Counted from the first letter of the stretch, positions 45,199 to 57,418 are shown. The stretch is 64,000 nucleotides of DNA from Laguncularia racemosa (GCA_037954665.1 JBBMOL010000224.1:27112-91111), one strand, 5' to 3'. A program made the numbers and translations. Notes: a model not told the origin generated them from the sequence alone.

Positions 45199-47326
45199 TG
45201 TCGAGTCTAATTTTTGATTTCCCATTCCTAATCTGATCTATACTAGACCCTATGCTCATCTAATGTAGATCCTCGACTTGAGTTAGGAATTTCGTTTTAT
45301 TTTGGAGTTGCCACCCAACTGTTATTGGAAAAGATTGAATTAAGACTAATGGAGCGGATTAGTCCTAATTTGGACCACTAGTCGTCGTGATTTCCTCTTC
45401 TCGTTTTTGTGAAAAGAGGAAAAGAGAAAACCAGAGTTTCTAAGTTCGAAGGCTAACCTATTAAAACCCTAAGGTTACCACCTAATCTCCTAAAATCTTA
45501 ACCTTATCTAGAAATGTCTTTTATTTATTTCTTTTTATCTTGTATTGTATTTTTGAGTGAATTATTATAAGAAAATGAGTTTTATTCCTTTTTAGGGTTG
45601 CTCCAAATGGGTGCCTACGTACCTACTATTCAGGATCAAACAAGCCGTAGTTCACTTTTTTTGAAAAATTTTAGTGTGTTTGTGAATTTTAATTATGAAA
45701 TTTAATTATGAAATTTCTTTTGATTTATGTTTTTACCATTTTAGGATTTTGTAAAAAAAATCTAAGCCTAAGCTTAATAATTTAATTTTTGAAAATGATA
45801 ATTTTAAGGAAAAAAAACACCAATTTTGGATTTATTTGAGGAAATGATTTTTCTAAGTGACAAAACTCATTTTTTTTCTATTTTTCAACTCATTTCTACT
45901 ACTATAATTTTTTATTGATTTTTTATTAATTTTTTTTATAAATTTTTATAATTTTTATTAATTTTTAAATTTTTTTATTAGTTTTTATTAATTTTTCATA
46001 ATTTTCATAATTTTTATTTTTATTGAAAAATTTTCTCTTAGATTTTTATCTATCCTATTTTGAAATCTAAATTTTTATTATTATTTTTCTAAAATTTTTA
46101 TTATTTTCATTATAAATTTTCTACATTTTTATTATTTATTATTATAATTATCATTTTTATTAAATCCTAAAAAATCTAATTTCTAACATTTTTCTATTTA
46201 TTAAATTATAAATAACAAATAAGTAAATAAATAAATTCGAAATAAATAACATAACTAAATGAATAAAATAAAATTAAAAAAATCGAAAAATCCAACTTAC
46301 CTGGATCCGGGTTGGTGCGCAGGTCGGGTCAGTCGGGTCGGATCGGGTCGAAGCGGGTCGGGTCGGGTCGATCGGACGCGACGGTTGGGAGTGCTCATTG
46401 ATGGCGTTTCGGCGGCCTTTTGCAACGGTTGAGGTGTAGATTCCTAGGTTTTCGGGGGTGAGGAACTCAACTATAGCATTGGTTTGCTTCAGAAACGCCT
46501 CTTGGTGGCTACCCAACACTTGATCGGTGGTCGCGGTTTTGAACAACTCTGGCGAGGCTTCGATTCTCTCCTTTTTCTCTCTTTCTCTCACTTTTGATCC
46601 GTGATTCTGCTTCTCCACTTCATCCTCTATTTATAGGCATTCAAAATCAAGTTGGATAAGCTCGGATTTCCACCGATCGAAGCAAATCGGATTTGCCGTT
46701 AAAAAAAACCTACTCCAATTTGTGTAAATCCATCGATTTGTTGAGATTTGATTCCAATTGGATGATGCTTATCGTATTTCTATTGAAGATCTGTAGGATT
46801 TGTGCAAAAAAATTGAATCAAAACGGCCGAAATTCGGATTTTTCTCCTCGCCGGCGATCTCGGATAGAGGTTGAAGATGATCACGCGCCCGATGTGTGCG
46901 TTCGCTCCAGCCAATCAGATGTTGCCATGTGTCCCAAGTAAAGAAAAAATTCGCAAAACGCGGATTCTGCTTCCCCCGCGTTTCGAACCCCTAACCTTGC
47001 ACCCATTTGCATGCGCTTGACCCTGGTTCAGACCAACTGAGCTAGCTCACTTTCGCGATTTTATTTATTTCGCAATTTGCATATATGCAATGCGATTTTT
47101 TTATTTTTTTGTATTTTTTGAAATTTCAAAAATTTGTAAAAATTATTTAATCCTTTTTATTACCATTTCTGAAATTATTTTCCAAAATTTATGTATTTTT
47201 CCTATTTATTTTATTTTTTTGAATATTTTCCCTATTTTTGCCAAATTAGAGAAAATATGGAAAAAAATTGGAAATTAATTGTGGTTGATTATTATTGATC
47301 ATTATGGAAAAAATGGGGTGTTTACA
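45199..47326 (-). mobile_element. Solo Ogre LTR nested in the gypsy 5' LTR
   Basis: 2128 bp, starting TGTCGAGTCTAA and ending GGGGTGTTTACA, of the same family as the LTRs at 3368-5480 and 15929-18024. Flanking 5-mers are GTATC (45194-45198) and ATATC (47327-47331), a 5-bp duplication with one change. The paralogous 3' LTR has the uninterrupted site near 54930 (CTTGTTTGCATGATGTTTGTG), which confirms the insertion borders. A TATAAATA box lies on the minus strand at 46628-46635, followed by a GC-rich leader with CGGGTCGG runs. With no internal region, it arose by LTR-LTR recombination. Confidence 0.93.
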
Positions 47327-47882
47327 ATATCATTTTTGTGTTTGTATTTTGGTATGACATACATGTGTGGTTATTGATATATATTGTACTAAGCTTTAAC
47401 TCATCCCTTGTAGTTACTTTTTTTTTTTTAGGTACTTCTAGTGAGATTGTGAGGTATGATGCGACACTAGTGAAGACAAGTCAAGACTTAGGTAATGATA
47501 ATGTGGAATATGGATATTATGAGAAGCGACAGGCAGGCTAAGAGAAAGATAATCATTAGATGATTTTGTTTAGTTATGTTATACTTGAGCCTTCTATTGT
47601 ACTTGAGTTTTAAAATTCATCCGGTATTATCAATTGTAGGAGATAGATTATAGGTTAACTACTGTGCACAATTGTTCTTTACAGTTTCTCATTATATGGA
47701 GAGACCAAGTGAGATTTGTTAAGCCATTTATTAATACATGTGGAGACCTCTTTTAATGACTGTCATGGTGACTGGATATTAATTGTTAAGTGTAGCAAAT
47801 TCTGAGTCTTTATATGTTTTCACTTAGTGAAGACACATGGCAAGTTATAGTCTTTCCAGGTTTTGGGGTGTTACAGCTTAAG

Positions 47883-47895
47883 TGGTATCAAAACC
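47883..47895 (+). promoter_or_regulatory. Primer binding site of gypsy element
   Basis: TGGTATCAAAACC, seven bases after the LTR end GGGTGTTACA, is one or two changes from the TGGTATCAGAGC site primed by initiator tRNA-Met, usual for chromoviruses. Confidence 0.75.
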
Positions 47896-48100
47896 TAGGT
47901 TTATTGATTTATATATTACTTAGGAATGAAATCTGTAGGATGATGAAGCATGAAGATAGTGGGTAGTAAATGGGATTAATGATTATGGAGATATAGTTTC
48001 CTTTCTATTATAATCACTATGTTACTGTTAGAAATTCGATATCTTAAGATAACTCCTATTTTTATGTGTCTCCTCAATCTTGTAAGTGTATTTTTGTAAA

Positions 48101-49190
48101 ATGCTTAAGAGAATTTTTGGACCACGTTTAACATCAGGTGTTAGAGGTGATGTTCCTAATAATCGAATTCCACTTAGACTACCTTAACATGGTTCAAGAA
48201 TGAGTGAAAACTACACTGCACAATTGCTAGAGGAAATTAGTACCTTAACTATAGTAGTGGCACAATAGCAACAATAGATACATGACCTACAAATGCTGAG
48301 TGGCAGATAAGAATAGATTATGGGAGAGGTTGGAGATAAGCTAGCTAGGCCGATTAGTTTAGATCAATTTTATAGCATTCGAAGTCCTAGGAGAGAAAAA
48401 GGTGGACTATGCTATATATTTATTGAGGGGCTTGACTTTATAGTGGTGGTCTAGCGTATTAGACTAACTATAGGACATATCACCTAGGAGAGGTTCAAAC
48501 AAATGATATATGACTAGTACTTCCTGAGTAGCATGCTGGATAAAATGAAGGTAACATACTACAGTTTCCACCAAGGAAAACGATTTGCAGAGTATGAGGT
48601 GGAGTTAAACCTCCTAGTAGAATTCATGCTAACAACTTTTAGAATAGATGAGAGGTCTAGGGCTCACAGATTTATGTTAGGTCTAAAGCTCGCTTTACAG
48701 CATGAAGTGGGGTCGTTCTAGTTGAACACATATTTTGAGTGGTGAACAAGGCCATGTTCCTAGAATAGAGCCATAGAAGGACTAATGAGATGAGGATACA
48801 ATGAACAAGGGTGGTATTAGGGAAGAGACCTACTAAGGGGATTATTATACAAGAGAAGGGTAAGAAGTTTCAAACCTTCCAAACCAGACTTGTAGTAATT
48901 GTAGCACTCTCCTCTTATGTTGTAACCTCCCCAATAGGTTAGGCTCGTAGATGTGCTAGATGTTATAGGCTACATGAATTGAATAAATGTAAGTGGCTAG
49001 AGGGTGCTTGTTCTCATGTGGGAAGACAAGACATAGTAGTAAAACCTACATAAAGAGATCCATTCCACTTACCCTCTATTGCTCCTACAAACAGAATGGG
49101 TCACAAAATGATAGATTACCTAAATACAAGAGAGAAGACTATGCCACCAGCATAGATAGGGAGAAACTAGATTGTGACCTAAGTTAGTAG
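48101..49190 (+). pseudogene. Gypsy gag (broken)
   Basis: The start codon at 48101 opens MLKRIFGPRLTSG before stops. An open piece at 48533-48721 carries the gag capsid core: YSFHQGKRFAEYEVELNLL, then ERSRAHRFMLGLKLALQHEV. This matches the conserved AEYE..F..L......RA..F..GL pattern of plant Ty3/gypsy capsids. Further on, CARCYRLHELNKCKW and GACSHVGRQD are decayed zinc-knuckle elements. Several stops separate the pieces, so no particle protein could be made. Confidence 0.75.
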
Positions 49191-49284
49191 ACCTTAGCCA
49201 GCGAGACTAAGACAAAGAGTGCTAGCTTGAGTATTTGCATTGCAATGTTAGGACACACTAAACATGGACACTTTGGTAGGTATG

Positions 49285-49885
49285 TTATTAGTACACTCCG
49301 CTAGTGCTTATTTTCTATTGGATACTAATGTAACACATTCATGTGTGTTTGATGCCTTTAAAAATATTTATAATATTCATGCTGAAGTGTTGAACAATAC
49401 ACTGAGTTTGAGTACACCTATTAAACAAAATATGTAAAAAGGTTAGTATTGAAGTGCAAGGTAGGGTCCTATTTACAAACCTTCTAGTTTTGGAGATAAT
49501 GGATTTTAATTTGATATTGGGAATAGATTGGTTGTTTAGACGCCATGTAACCATTGATTATTATAGTATGACAATCCATTTTAGCACACTAGGAGAAGAA
49601 ACTTTTCATTTCAAGTTGGAAGCATATAAACCAACAAGATTGCCAATGTATGAATTGTGGGGCAAGAGCATGGTAGCTTTAGTGAAGGTTAAATTTAACA
49701 AAGTCATGAGAATTGATCAAGTATGTGTGGTGAGAGAATTTATAGAAGTTTTTCTTGAAGACTTGCTAAGCCTACCTCCAACAAGGGAGATCGAATTTGG
49801 TATAGATGTGGTACCTAGTATGACTCTTATATTCAAAACTTCATATAGTATAGCGTCTACTGAGTTGGCAAAACTAAAGAAGTAG
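49285..49885 (+). pseudogene. Gypsy protease and RT leader
   Basis: The protease active site reads LLDTNVTHSC, so the Gly of D-T/S-G is Asn. After stops an open frame (49454-49885) carries the second protease block, MDFNLILGIDWLFRRHVTIDY, and the pre-RT segment with EFIEVFLEDLLSLPPTREIEF, equivalent to the EF.DVFPE.LPGLPP.REIEF region before reverse transcriptase. Confidence 0.8.
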
Positions 49886-51350
49886 TTGCAAGAATTACTG
49901 GATAAGAAGTTTATTAAACCTAGTGTCTTGCCTTAAGGTGTGCCTATGTTGTTTGTGAAGAAGAAGGATAGTAGCATAAGGTTATGCATTGACTAAAGGG
50001 AACTAAATTAGGTTACCATAAAGAATAAATACCCCTTCCTAAGGATAGATGGTTTGTTTGATCAACTGTAGGGGGCTCAAGTCTTTTCAAAAATGAACTT
50101 GAGATTCGATTATCATCGATTGAGGATTAAGGAGGAGGATATTCAAAAGGTTGTATTCAAGATATGATACGGGCATTATGAGTTCTAAGTAATGCCATGT
50201 AGACTCACGAATGCATTGGCGTCCTTCATGGACTTGATGAACTGGTATTCTAAGAGTATTTAGATAAATTTGTCATTGTGTTTATAGTTAACATTCTAGT
50301 ATACTTCAAGAGTGAAGAGAAGCATGAGTAACATTTAAGTGTAGATAGAGAAACTATATAAAAAATTCAAGAAATGTGAGTTATGACTTAATTAGGTAAC
50401 CCTCTTAAGCTATGTAATTAGTAAAGAAGGCATATCTATAGACCTTGAAAAGATAAAGGTAGTAAATGACTAGCCTAGAACAAAGAAAGGGATAGAGGTT
50501 AGAAGCTTCTTTGTGCTAGCATGGTATTACAGAAGGTTTTGTAGAAGGATTTTCTAAGTTAGTAATCCCTCTAATCAGATTAACTGGAAAGAGGGTGAAG
50601 TTCGTATGGGATGATAGATGTGAAACAAGCTTCGTAACATTAAATGAGGGGCTAGTTTCAACACCGGTTTTAGTACTACCTATTAGTAGTGATCATATTC
50701 AATAATGTGTTTATCTAAGGGTTAGGAAGCGTATTGATGCGAAATGAGAGAGTTATAACATATACATCTTGATAGTTGAAGCTCTATGAGAAGAACTACC
50801 CTACATATGATCTAGAATTAGAAGTAATAGTCTTTATACTCAAATTGTGGAGACATTACTTATATGAAGAGAAGTGCAAGATATTCACCGATCATAAAAG
50901 TCTCAAGTACATCTTTAACCAAAAGGAGTTAAACATAAGATAGAGATGATGTTTAAAGCTGATAGAAGATTATGATATTGAAAACCAATATCATTCTAAG
51001 AAAGTGAATGTAGTTGCTGATACACTCAACAGAAAGAGATATGGAAATTTGGCAACTTTAATCATAGCTCAACCTAACATATTAGAGGATATGCAAAGAT
51101 TAGAACTGAAAATTGTAACCTAGGAAGTTGGGGCGAGACTAGCTAGTTTATGTATAGAGCCTATATTAATGGATAGGATAAAAGCTATACAAGTTGATGA
51201 TGGGGAAATGCAAGAAATTAAGAAACAGATAGAAGGAGGAAAGGCAATGGAGTTTAATGCAAATGGAGAAGGGGTATTAAGGTATAGTCAAGATTTTGTG
51301 TTCCAAGTGTATTTGAAGTGAAGAATGAAATACTAAAAGAGGCATATTAT
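49886..51350 (+). pseudogene. Gypsy RT and RNase H (broken)
   Basis: RT blocks are LQELLDKKFIKPSVLP, GVPMLFVKKKDSSIRLCID, VTIKNKYPFLRIDGLFDQL and a shifted YGHYEF.VMPCRLTNA. The YIDDILVY box falls in a damaged stretch near 50280-50310. RNase H blocks follow: NYPTYDLELEVIVFILKLWRHYLYEEKC, FTDHKSLKYIFNQKELNI and VNVVADTLNRK. The linker after this keeps a readable frame to about 51310. Multiple stops and frameshifts are visible. Confidence 0.8.
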
Positions 51351-52100
51351 TCTAGTTATTGTTTCCATCATGGGAATACCAAGATATATAAAGACTTAAA
51401 ATGCTACTATTGGTGGTGGAATATGAATTGGGAAGTTGTGAAGTATGTATCTAGGTGTTTGACTTATCAATAAATCAAAATAAAGTATCAAAGACTCACT
51501 GGTAAGTTGCAACCTCTACTAATAGTAGAGTGGAAATGGGAGCATGTGACCATGGATTTCATCATAGCATTACCTAAAACTATGACTAAACTAAACACCA
51601 TATGGGTAATTATAGACAGACACAAAATTTGCCCATTTTATACCTATAGGTATTAGGTATAAACTCAAGAAGTTGGCTCAACTATACATCAAAGAAATTA
51701 TGAGGTTACTTGGGGTATTAGTCACAAGAGTTTTTCATAGAGATATAAGGTTTGCTAGGAGACTATGGAGGAGTTTACATAGGGCAATGGGAACTAAATT
51801 GCAGTTTAGTATGGCTTTTTACCCATAGACAAATGGCCAATTAAAACAAACCATCTAGATATTAGATGATATATTGAGGGCTTGTGCACTAAATCTTAGT
51901 GGGAATTGGGATAATCACTTACCTTTAGTAGAGTTCACTTACAATAATATCTATTAAGCTACAATTTAAATGGCACCCTACAAAGCATTATACGGTAAAA
52001 AAAGTGTTGATTACCTTTACATTGGGATGAAATGGGTGAGAGATAAGTATTGGGACCTAACCTAATACAATACACTATAAATAAAGTCAAGTTAATCAAG
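51351..52100 (+). pseudogene. Gypsy integrase core (broken)
   Basis: Zinc-region and core pieces are recognisable in shifting frames. WKWEHVTMDFIIALPKT carries the first catalytic Asp. The second-Asp region reads FHRDIRFARRLW. The segment that should hold the catalytic Glu reads GQLKQTI, so that residue is lost. GNWDNHLPLVEFTYNN follows. The reading frame is broken in several places. Confidence 0.75.
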
Positions 52101-52171
52101 TAAAGAAATTAGCTAACTCAAAGTTTTCAAAAGTCTTATGTAGAAGAAGACAATACCCTTTAGAGTTTAAA

Positions 52172-52560
52172 GTGGGAAATCATGTCTTACTAAAGGTGTC
52201 ACCTATAAAAGGGGTGGTGAGATTTGGGTTAAGAGGAAAACTAAACCTAAGGTATGTAGGGCACTTTGAAGTCTTGGAAAGAGTTAAAATGTTAGCGTAT
52301 AGGTTGGCCTTACCATTGAATTTACTTGGGGTACATGATATATTTCACATTTCTATGTTAAGGAAGTATGTACCAAACCCAAATCAAGTAACTAATTTAG
52401 AACCTTACGAAGTGCAACTAAACCTCACAACAATAAAGAAGCTTGTTAGGATTTTAGATACCAAATAATAGATTTTAAGGAGAGAAGCGACTTGGGAATT
52501 AGAAAAGGAGATGAGGAAGAAATATCTAGAGCTCTTTCATAATCCAAGTAACTTTTGAAG
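52172..52560 (+). pseudogene. Gypsy integrase C-terminus with chromodomain remnant
   Basis: An open 98-codon frame carries the integrase C-terminal domain: LLKVSPIKGVVRFGLRGKL, RYVGHFEVLERV and LLGVHDIFHISMLRKYVPN. After two stops, EATWELEKEMRKKYLELF is the tail of a chromodomain; the intervening residues are deleted. A purine-rich tract AAAGGGAGGAGAA (52575-52587) follows, directly before the LTR. Confidence 0.85.
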
Positions 52561-52743
52561 ACAAAAGTTCTGTTAAAGGGAGGAGAATGCAATAATTAGA
52601 GTAAAGTAAAATAAAATTTATATTGAATAATAGTGCTTAAGTTAGAGAAAAATAAAATCAAAATATAAAAATAATAAAGTTAGGGAAAATGGGAGTAAAA
52701 AGGACTTAATGATGAGGGCAATATGGTCATATTATGGGGAAGG

Positions 52744-52751
52744 TATATATA
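52744..52751 (+). promoter_or_regulatory. TATA box of gypsy LTR
   Basis: TATATATA followed by GAACCCCACATG, about 156 bases into the LTR, in the place expected for the LTR promoter. Confidence 0.5.
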
Positions 52752-53688
52752 GAACCCCACATGTCCTTATGACCCTTTTCCCCCCATATTGTACACTATA
52801 GAATCCTAAGAATAGACTATAGAATGTTAAGAGCCAAAGGCAACTTCAATATAGTGAATTTGCACATGAAAGACTAGTGTGAGAAAACTCTTATCGTTAG
52901 AATAATCTAAATTATGTTAAAACAATCTAGTATCTACATTAGCAAGATTTGGATGATTGTTTGTAGAATAGCAATTCGAGTAAGTCCTCTAAACCTTATG
53001 TAATTAGAGTGAAATTTAGACTAATTAGGTGGTGAATGAAGTATGAGAATACAGTAATTGTAAATGTAGAAAGGATTGGAGAATAATTGTGATTAGGGGT
53101 TTAGAATTGTGGAGAAAAGTTTTGTTTTTGCAAAAAATTGAGAATCTCAAAAGCATATGGTCCACAACGCGGCTATGTCGCAATCGTGTACTTCCAATAC
53201 ATGGCTACTTAGGAGACTTATACGCCTGTACCAAAGATCTAAAAAGTGAACAATAAGGTATACAGGCAAGAGACACACCCATATTAAAAATAAAAAAGTC
53301 AACAATAAGATATACGACCTAGTGTTAAAATTACAAAGTGTATAATGAGATATATGGGCAAGAGACACAGTTGTATCCAACCACTACGATAACATATGCA
53401 GTACACAAATGAGAACACGCCCATGTACTTGGATGTGTCAGACCCTTATTTTCCAAAGTTGAGCTTTTCCACCCAATTTCAATTCCTCACTTCTCCTAAC
53501 TTAATTAGATACTTAAAAGTGGATTAAGATAGTTGTTATAGGTTCTCTAAGTATACATGTATACTATGTTTATTGTTAGTGTGTGTTAGGTTAGAAATAT
53601 AAATCAATCTAAAGTAAAAATGAAATTGACTATTTGTGTGATTATGTTTGGTGGGGCTTGAGGAACCAAGAATTTCAGTGATTGTAGG

Positions 53689-54684
53689 TGATGTGCCTAA
53701 AACCACTTTCAAGCACAAACAAATGACTCAAGAAAACAAGCCTCAAGTCTCTTACAAAACCGGTCCAAGTGAATAGGAAATTGCGTGACTCTAATGAAAT
53801 TATGATGAAATCCAATTATTCAAAGATTCAATTAACTTCCACTAATGAGAAATTTCACTAATCAACAATAAGAACAAGATAATTACACGTGAAATGGATG
53901 AAAAAGACAAGCTCAAAAACCATGAACTCACACCCTTCCAACCTTGCCAATTCATGCCAATCACTAAGAGCAATTCAATTCTCAATGAACAATCAATCTT
54001 AAAAGATGATTATTCTCGAAAAACAAACACAAATATATCCAAGAAAGATCCAAATCTACCTTAGATATGACTTACTAGAGAAGAAATGAACATACAACTA
54101 AGATGGAATCGATATGACTCACAATTCCCCTTCGTCACACTCGCCACAATTCCAATTCTTGGGTTGAAATTGATAAGAGTTTTGAACTAAGGAAAGAACC
54201 CTAATTCACACGTGAAAGTGTCTCTCAAATCTGTAAAAATTGGCCTCCTCAAACCCTCTCTTAAGCAAGTATTTATACTTGCTACTCCTAGGATTAAAAA
54301 GTGGTCAAAATTACAAGTTTATCACTTTTAAGATGGCTAGCCCTAAATGAAAATTACAAGGAAATAAAAGTATCCCAAAACCAAAATATAACCAAAATAG
54401 TTCATAAAACAATTACAAGGTACAAAATAACATAAGTCTTCATGATCCAATGCCTCGGAATAGAAAACAATTGCAGCGGGTCTTTGATTGTCATCCTGCA
54501 AACGTTCTGTGTCTAACAGGGGTTGTAGGACATATTGGCATCCCATGGAGAATTATCATTGTACCTATAAGATTATTCTCAAATATTTATTAGAAATAAA
54601 GAAATAAGATAAAATATGAGCGATTTGGATCATTATCCAAATCGGGTTCTGAAAAGGTCGACAATGTTAGAAATTTTCCCATAA
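53689..54684 (-). mobile_element. Solo LTR-like insertion in the gypsy 3' LTR
   Basis: 996 bp flanked by GTAGG on both sides (53684-53688 and 54685-54689). The 5' LTR of the host element has the empty site (ATTGCAAGGTGGCACC near 44865). On the minus strand the insertion has a TATAAATA promoter-like box at about 54270 set in a palindrome, AGCAAGTAT-TT-ATACTTGCT in plus orientation. The left end begins TGATGTGCC; the right end ACCCATAA-like sequence has lost the CA. No coding. The family is not identified. Confidence 0.65.
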
Positions 54685-55478
54685 GTAGGGTGGCACCCTG
54701 ATGATTGGTATGTAACATTGTTCCTAATAGAGTTGTATACCAAAATGATCCAGATAGATTTATAATGGTTGGACTCAGGGACTCATATATATATAGAATG
54801 TTGAACACATGGACTCATGGATAATACATATATATGTGTGTGTGTGTGTGTATGGAGCTTGTGTTTTTTAGTGTTGTGTGTTGGAATAATTGATAAGAAA
54901 GATAATAATTTGTGCTTGAATATCTTGTTTGCATGATGTTTGTGTTTGGATTTTGGTATGGCATGCATGTTTAGTTGTTGGTGTACATTGTATTAAGTTT
55001 TAGCTCACTCTTTGTGGGACCCTTTTTTAACTATAGGTACTTCTTGTGAGATTATAAAATATGATGAGAAACTATTGAATACAAGTCAAGACTTGGATAA
55101 TGATGATGTGGAATATGTATATTATGAGGAGTGACAAGCAAGTTAAGAGAAAGATGATCCTTAGATGATTTTTTCTAGTTGTGTTATACTTAAGCCTTTT
55201 GTTATGCTTAGTTTTAAAATGCTTCCACTATTATCAATTGTAGGAGTAGATTATGGATTAATTGTTGTGGATAGTTGTTCTTTGCAATTTCTTATTATAT
55301 GGAAAGACTGAGTGGGATTTGTTAAGTCACTTATTAATATATATGGAGACCTTTTTTGTTAGCTATCATGGTCACTAGATATTAATTGTGGAGTATAGAA
55401 AATTTTGAACCTTTATGTATTTTCACTTAGTGAGGACATGTGGTAAGTTGTATTCAATTTAGGCTTTAGGGTATGATA

Positions 55479-56150
55479 ATAACCCTAGAGTTCAAAAAAT
55501 TTACAATCAATGTTGATAGTAATGAAGTAAGTTGTATGTTGCAAAATTCACTATATGAAACCCTTGAGCTAGATAGTTCTTTGATTTTTTTTTTTTTTAA
55601 TTAGTGGGTGTAAATCCAGCAGGAATTTTATTCCCACTACTTGTTCCCCATACAAAGTAGAAATTGGTTGGTTTCACTAATTACTTTAAGTAAGAAATCC
55701 ATCTCTCACCCGATATCAATCAAGTGCAAAAAGACTTTATTTACTAATATTGTTATATGTGATTCTTTCTGTCCCTTCCTTACTAACTCATTTTCTTATG
55801 CCATTGAAGCTGAGGCATCGGTGCCATCTGAAAGACCCTCCACAAGGAAGAAGCATGGTTATTTAATTGCTCTAGTAGGAATGGCAATTCTCATCGCTAT
55901 TGTTATTTTTATTTATTTATTTTTTGTTATAGGAGGAGAAAAAAAAATAATTTTTCTTTTTCTAGATGAGTATAATGTAAGTGCTACTTTTAATACTTCT
56001 AATTTATCTCTATTTGATATAGGTCATGATTCAAGGATAAATCTTTCTAAAGAAAGCAGGAATGATGGAGGATTAGAACCAATTAGTTGAATGCATCAGC
56101 TACAAATGCCTCTAGCACCGTTCAAAAGGAGCAAAACTAAAAAGTTAGAT
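55479..56150 (+). pseudogene. Unit 1 of WAK-like/RING family, 3' part
   Basis: This resumes the exon interrupted at 44.74 kb: ATAACCCTAGAGTTC, then the segment ending CTTGAGCTAGATAG. After a 14-base T run comes VSGCKS-like sequence and NFIPTTCSPYKVEIGW, which preserves a Cys-containing stretch that unit 3 lost by a 10-base deletion. A donor-like GTAAG (55690) and an acceptor CCATTGAAG (55801-55809) bound a 120-bp intron. The next exon encodes SVPSERPSTRKKHGYL, then a transmembrane helix (ALVGMAILIAIVIFIYLF). The donor after this helix is destroyed by a small deletion. The following linker (SRINLSKESRNDGGLEPIS) is readable to a stop at 56088-56090. No RING exons follow; unit 2 begins. Confidence 0.7.
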
Positions 56151-57418
56151 AACTTGTAGTAACATCCCAAAAATGCTACAAAAACATCTAATATACCAAT
56201 TCAGTGATCCATCCATACATCAATAGTCACATAGGAGCAAAAATTATTGCAAACAATAACAAAAATATATCATTCAATGGATTTCAACAATTTTTGATTC
56301 CTCAAACTATACAAGATAATAGATAACACAACTAAACGAAGAAATCAAAAGTTTTAATACACATACAATGGTATTTATAGAAGTATAGACCAAGCATCCA
56401 TAGTGTTATGGCTTAAAACATATAATATAACTTGAAGTTAAGGCTGTCTTCTCCTCTATTGCTTGAGCATATGTGCACTCTAATAATCTAGAATGAGGTT
56501 AGGCTAAGGTTGCACCACCTACAAAAGCATCATCGTGTTTTCTTTTGATCATTACTGATCCACTATTTAACTTCTTGATAAAAAAAGGCATGCAGATATT
56601 CTTGATACTAAACGTATCAAGGCATGTAAACAATTCATATAAAAAGGCATCTTGCATTTTCTTCTTTAATAAATCGCATTCCTCATAATAGAAAATGTAT
56701 TGAGGCACGTAAACAATGTAGATAAAAAAAAAAAGGCATCTTGCATTTTCTTCTTTAATAAATTGCATTCCTCATAGTTTTTCAAGCAACGACATTGATA
56801 GAAAATGTATTCAGGCACATAATTATAATGCTAGCTATAAATGATCTAGCGATAATTAATTTTAGAATTCATTCATATAAAACGTATTCGAGCACATAAA
56901 TAATCCATTGACGACTCTAGTCTTTTAGTTTGTCAAGGAAAAGTAGTTTCTCATTAATGATAGGTTGTTTGGATCTTTCTTTGTGCTTCTATAAAGATGG
57001 AGTAGAGAGGCAAGGTACGTTGATTTATCAAAAATTGAGTCTTCATAGTCCTTACAAGACTTCGTCTTCTTCTTCTTCTCCTTCTTCTTTTTATTATTAT
57101 TATTTTTTTAACATCAATGAGGGTGTATCTCATTTCTTTTTTTTGCTATTTTTGGTATCCTGCCCACTACATGTTCATCCAACAATTGTAACTTTTGTGG
57201 TAATGTTGTCGTTCCCTATTCATTAAGTACGGGAGAAGGCTGTGGTCTAACTTTACGCTCTAGATTCTTATGTAAGTCTCAATCCTTCGAACTGTATTTT
57301 TCAACATCTCATGCTTGGTATCAGGTCACTAGGGTAACCCCAAAGTTAAAAAATTCACGATCAATCTTGACAATAATGTAACAAACCGTACATCGCAAAA
57401 TTCACTAGGTGAAATATC
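56151..57418 (+). pseudogene. Unit 2 of WAK-like/RING family, truncated
   Basis: Upstream DNA matches unit 1. The start codon at 57117-57119 opens MRVYLISFF, then a one-base insertion in the T run shifts the frame. In the shifted frame the peptide continues FAIFGILPTTCSSNNCNFCGNVVVPYSLSTGEGC and SFELYFSTSHAWYQVTRVTP. This is a WAK-type galacturonan-binding-like ectodomain (GUB_WAK_bind), closest in pattern to WAKL20-like proteins (C..CG...VPYPLST....C). Homology ends at about 57418, where an Athila-type PBS begins. The transmembrane, linker and RING exons are absent. Confidence 0.7.

Larger units (their letters stand above)
44757..55478 (+). mobile_element. Degenerate chromovirus-type Ty3/gypsy element inside unit 1
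   Basis: The order is a truncated 5' LTR (44757-47875), PBS, gag, protease, RT, RNase H, integrase, chromodomain remnant, polypurine tract and 3' LTR (52588-55478). The 5' LTR lacks roughly the first 1 kb that the 3' LTR has (52588-53584), so a deletion removed the LTR start together with part of the host exon. Each LTR was later hit by another solo LTR. The coding part is broken throughout. An iMet-type PBS and the chromodomain remnant fit the Tekay/Del branch of chromoviruses. Confidence 0.85.
52588..55478 (+). repeat. 3' LTR of gypsy element, interrupted
   Basis: Starts TGCAATAATTAGAG immediately after the polypurine tract. It contains TATATATA at 52744-52751 followed by GAACCCC. From 53585 it matches the 5' LTR (TGTTAGGTTAGAAATATAAATC vs TGTTAGCTTAGGAATATAAATC) through GGTACTTCTWGTGAGATT to the end at about 55478 (5' LTR end GGGGTGTTACA; here AGGGTATGATA). 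A 996-bp insertion at 53689-54684 is absent from the 5' LTR. Confidence 0.8.

Noticed and set aside
46274..46618. 114-codon minus-strand frame downstream of the Ogre LTR TATA box
   Set aside because: It is the LTR leader; the frame is not kept in the other two LTR copies and has no known domain.
43690..57418. Reading the similarity of 44757-47875 and 53585-55478 as a segmental gene duplication
   Set aside because: The two blocks flank one gypsy coding region, one ends next to a PBS and the other lies downstream of a polypurine tract, so they are its two LTRs.
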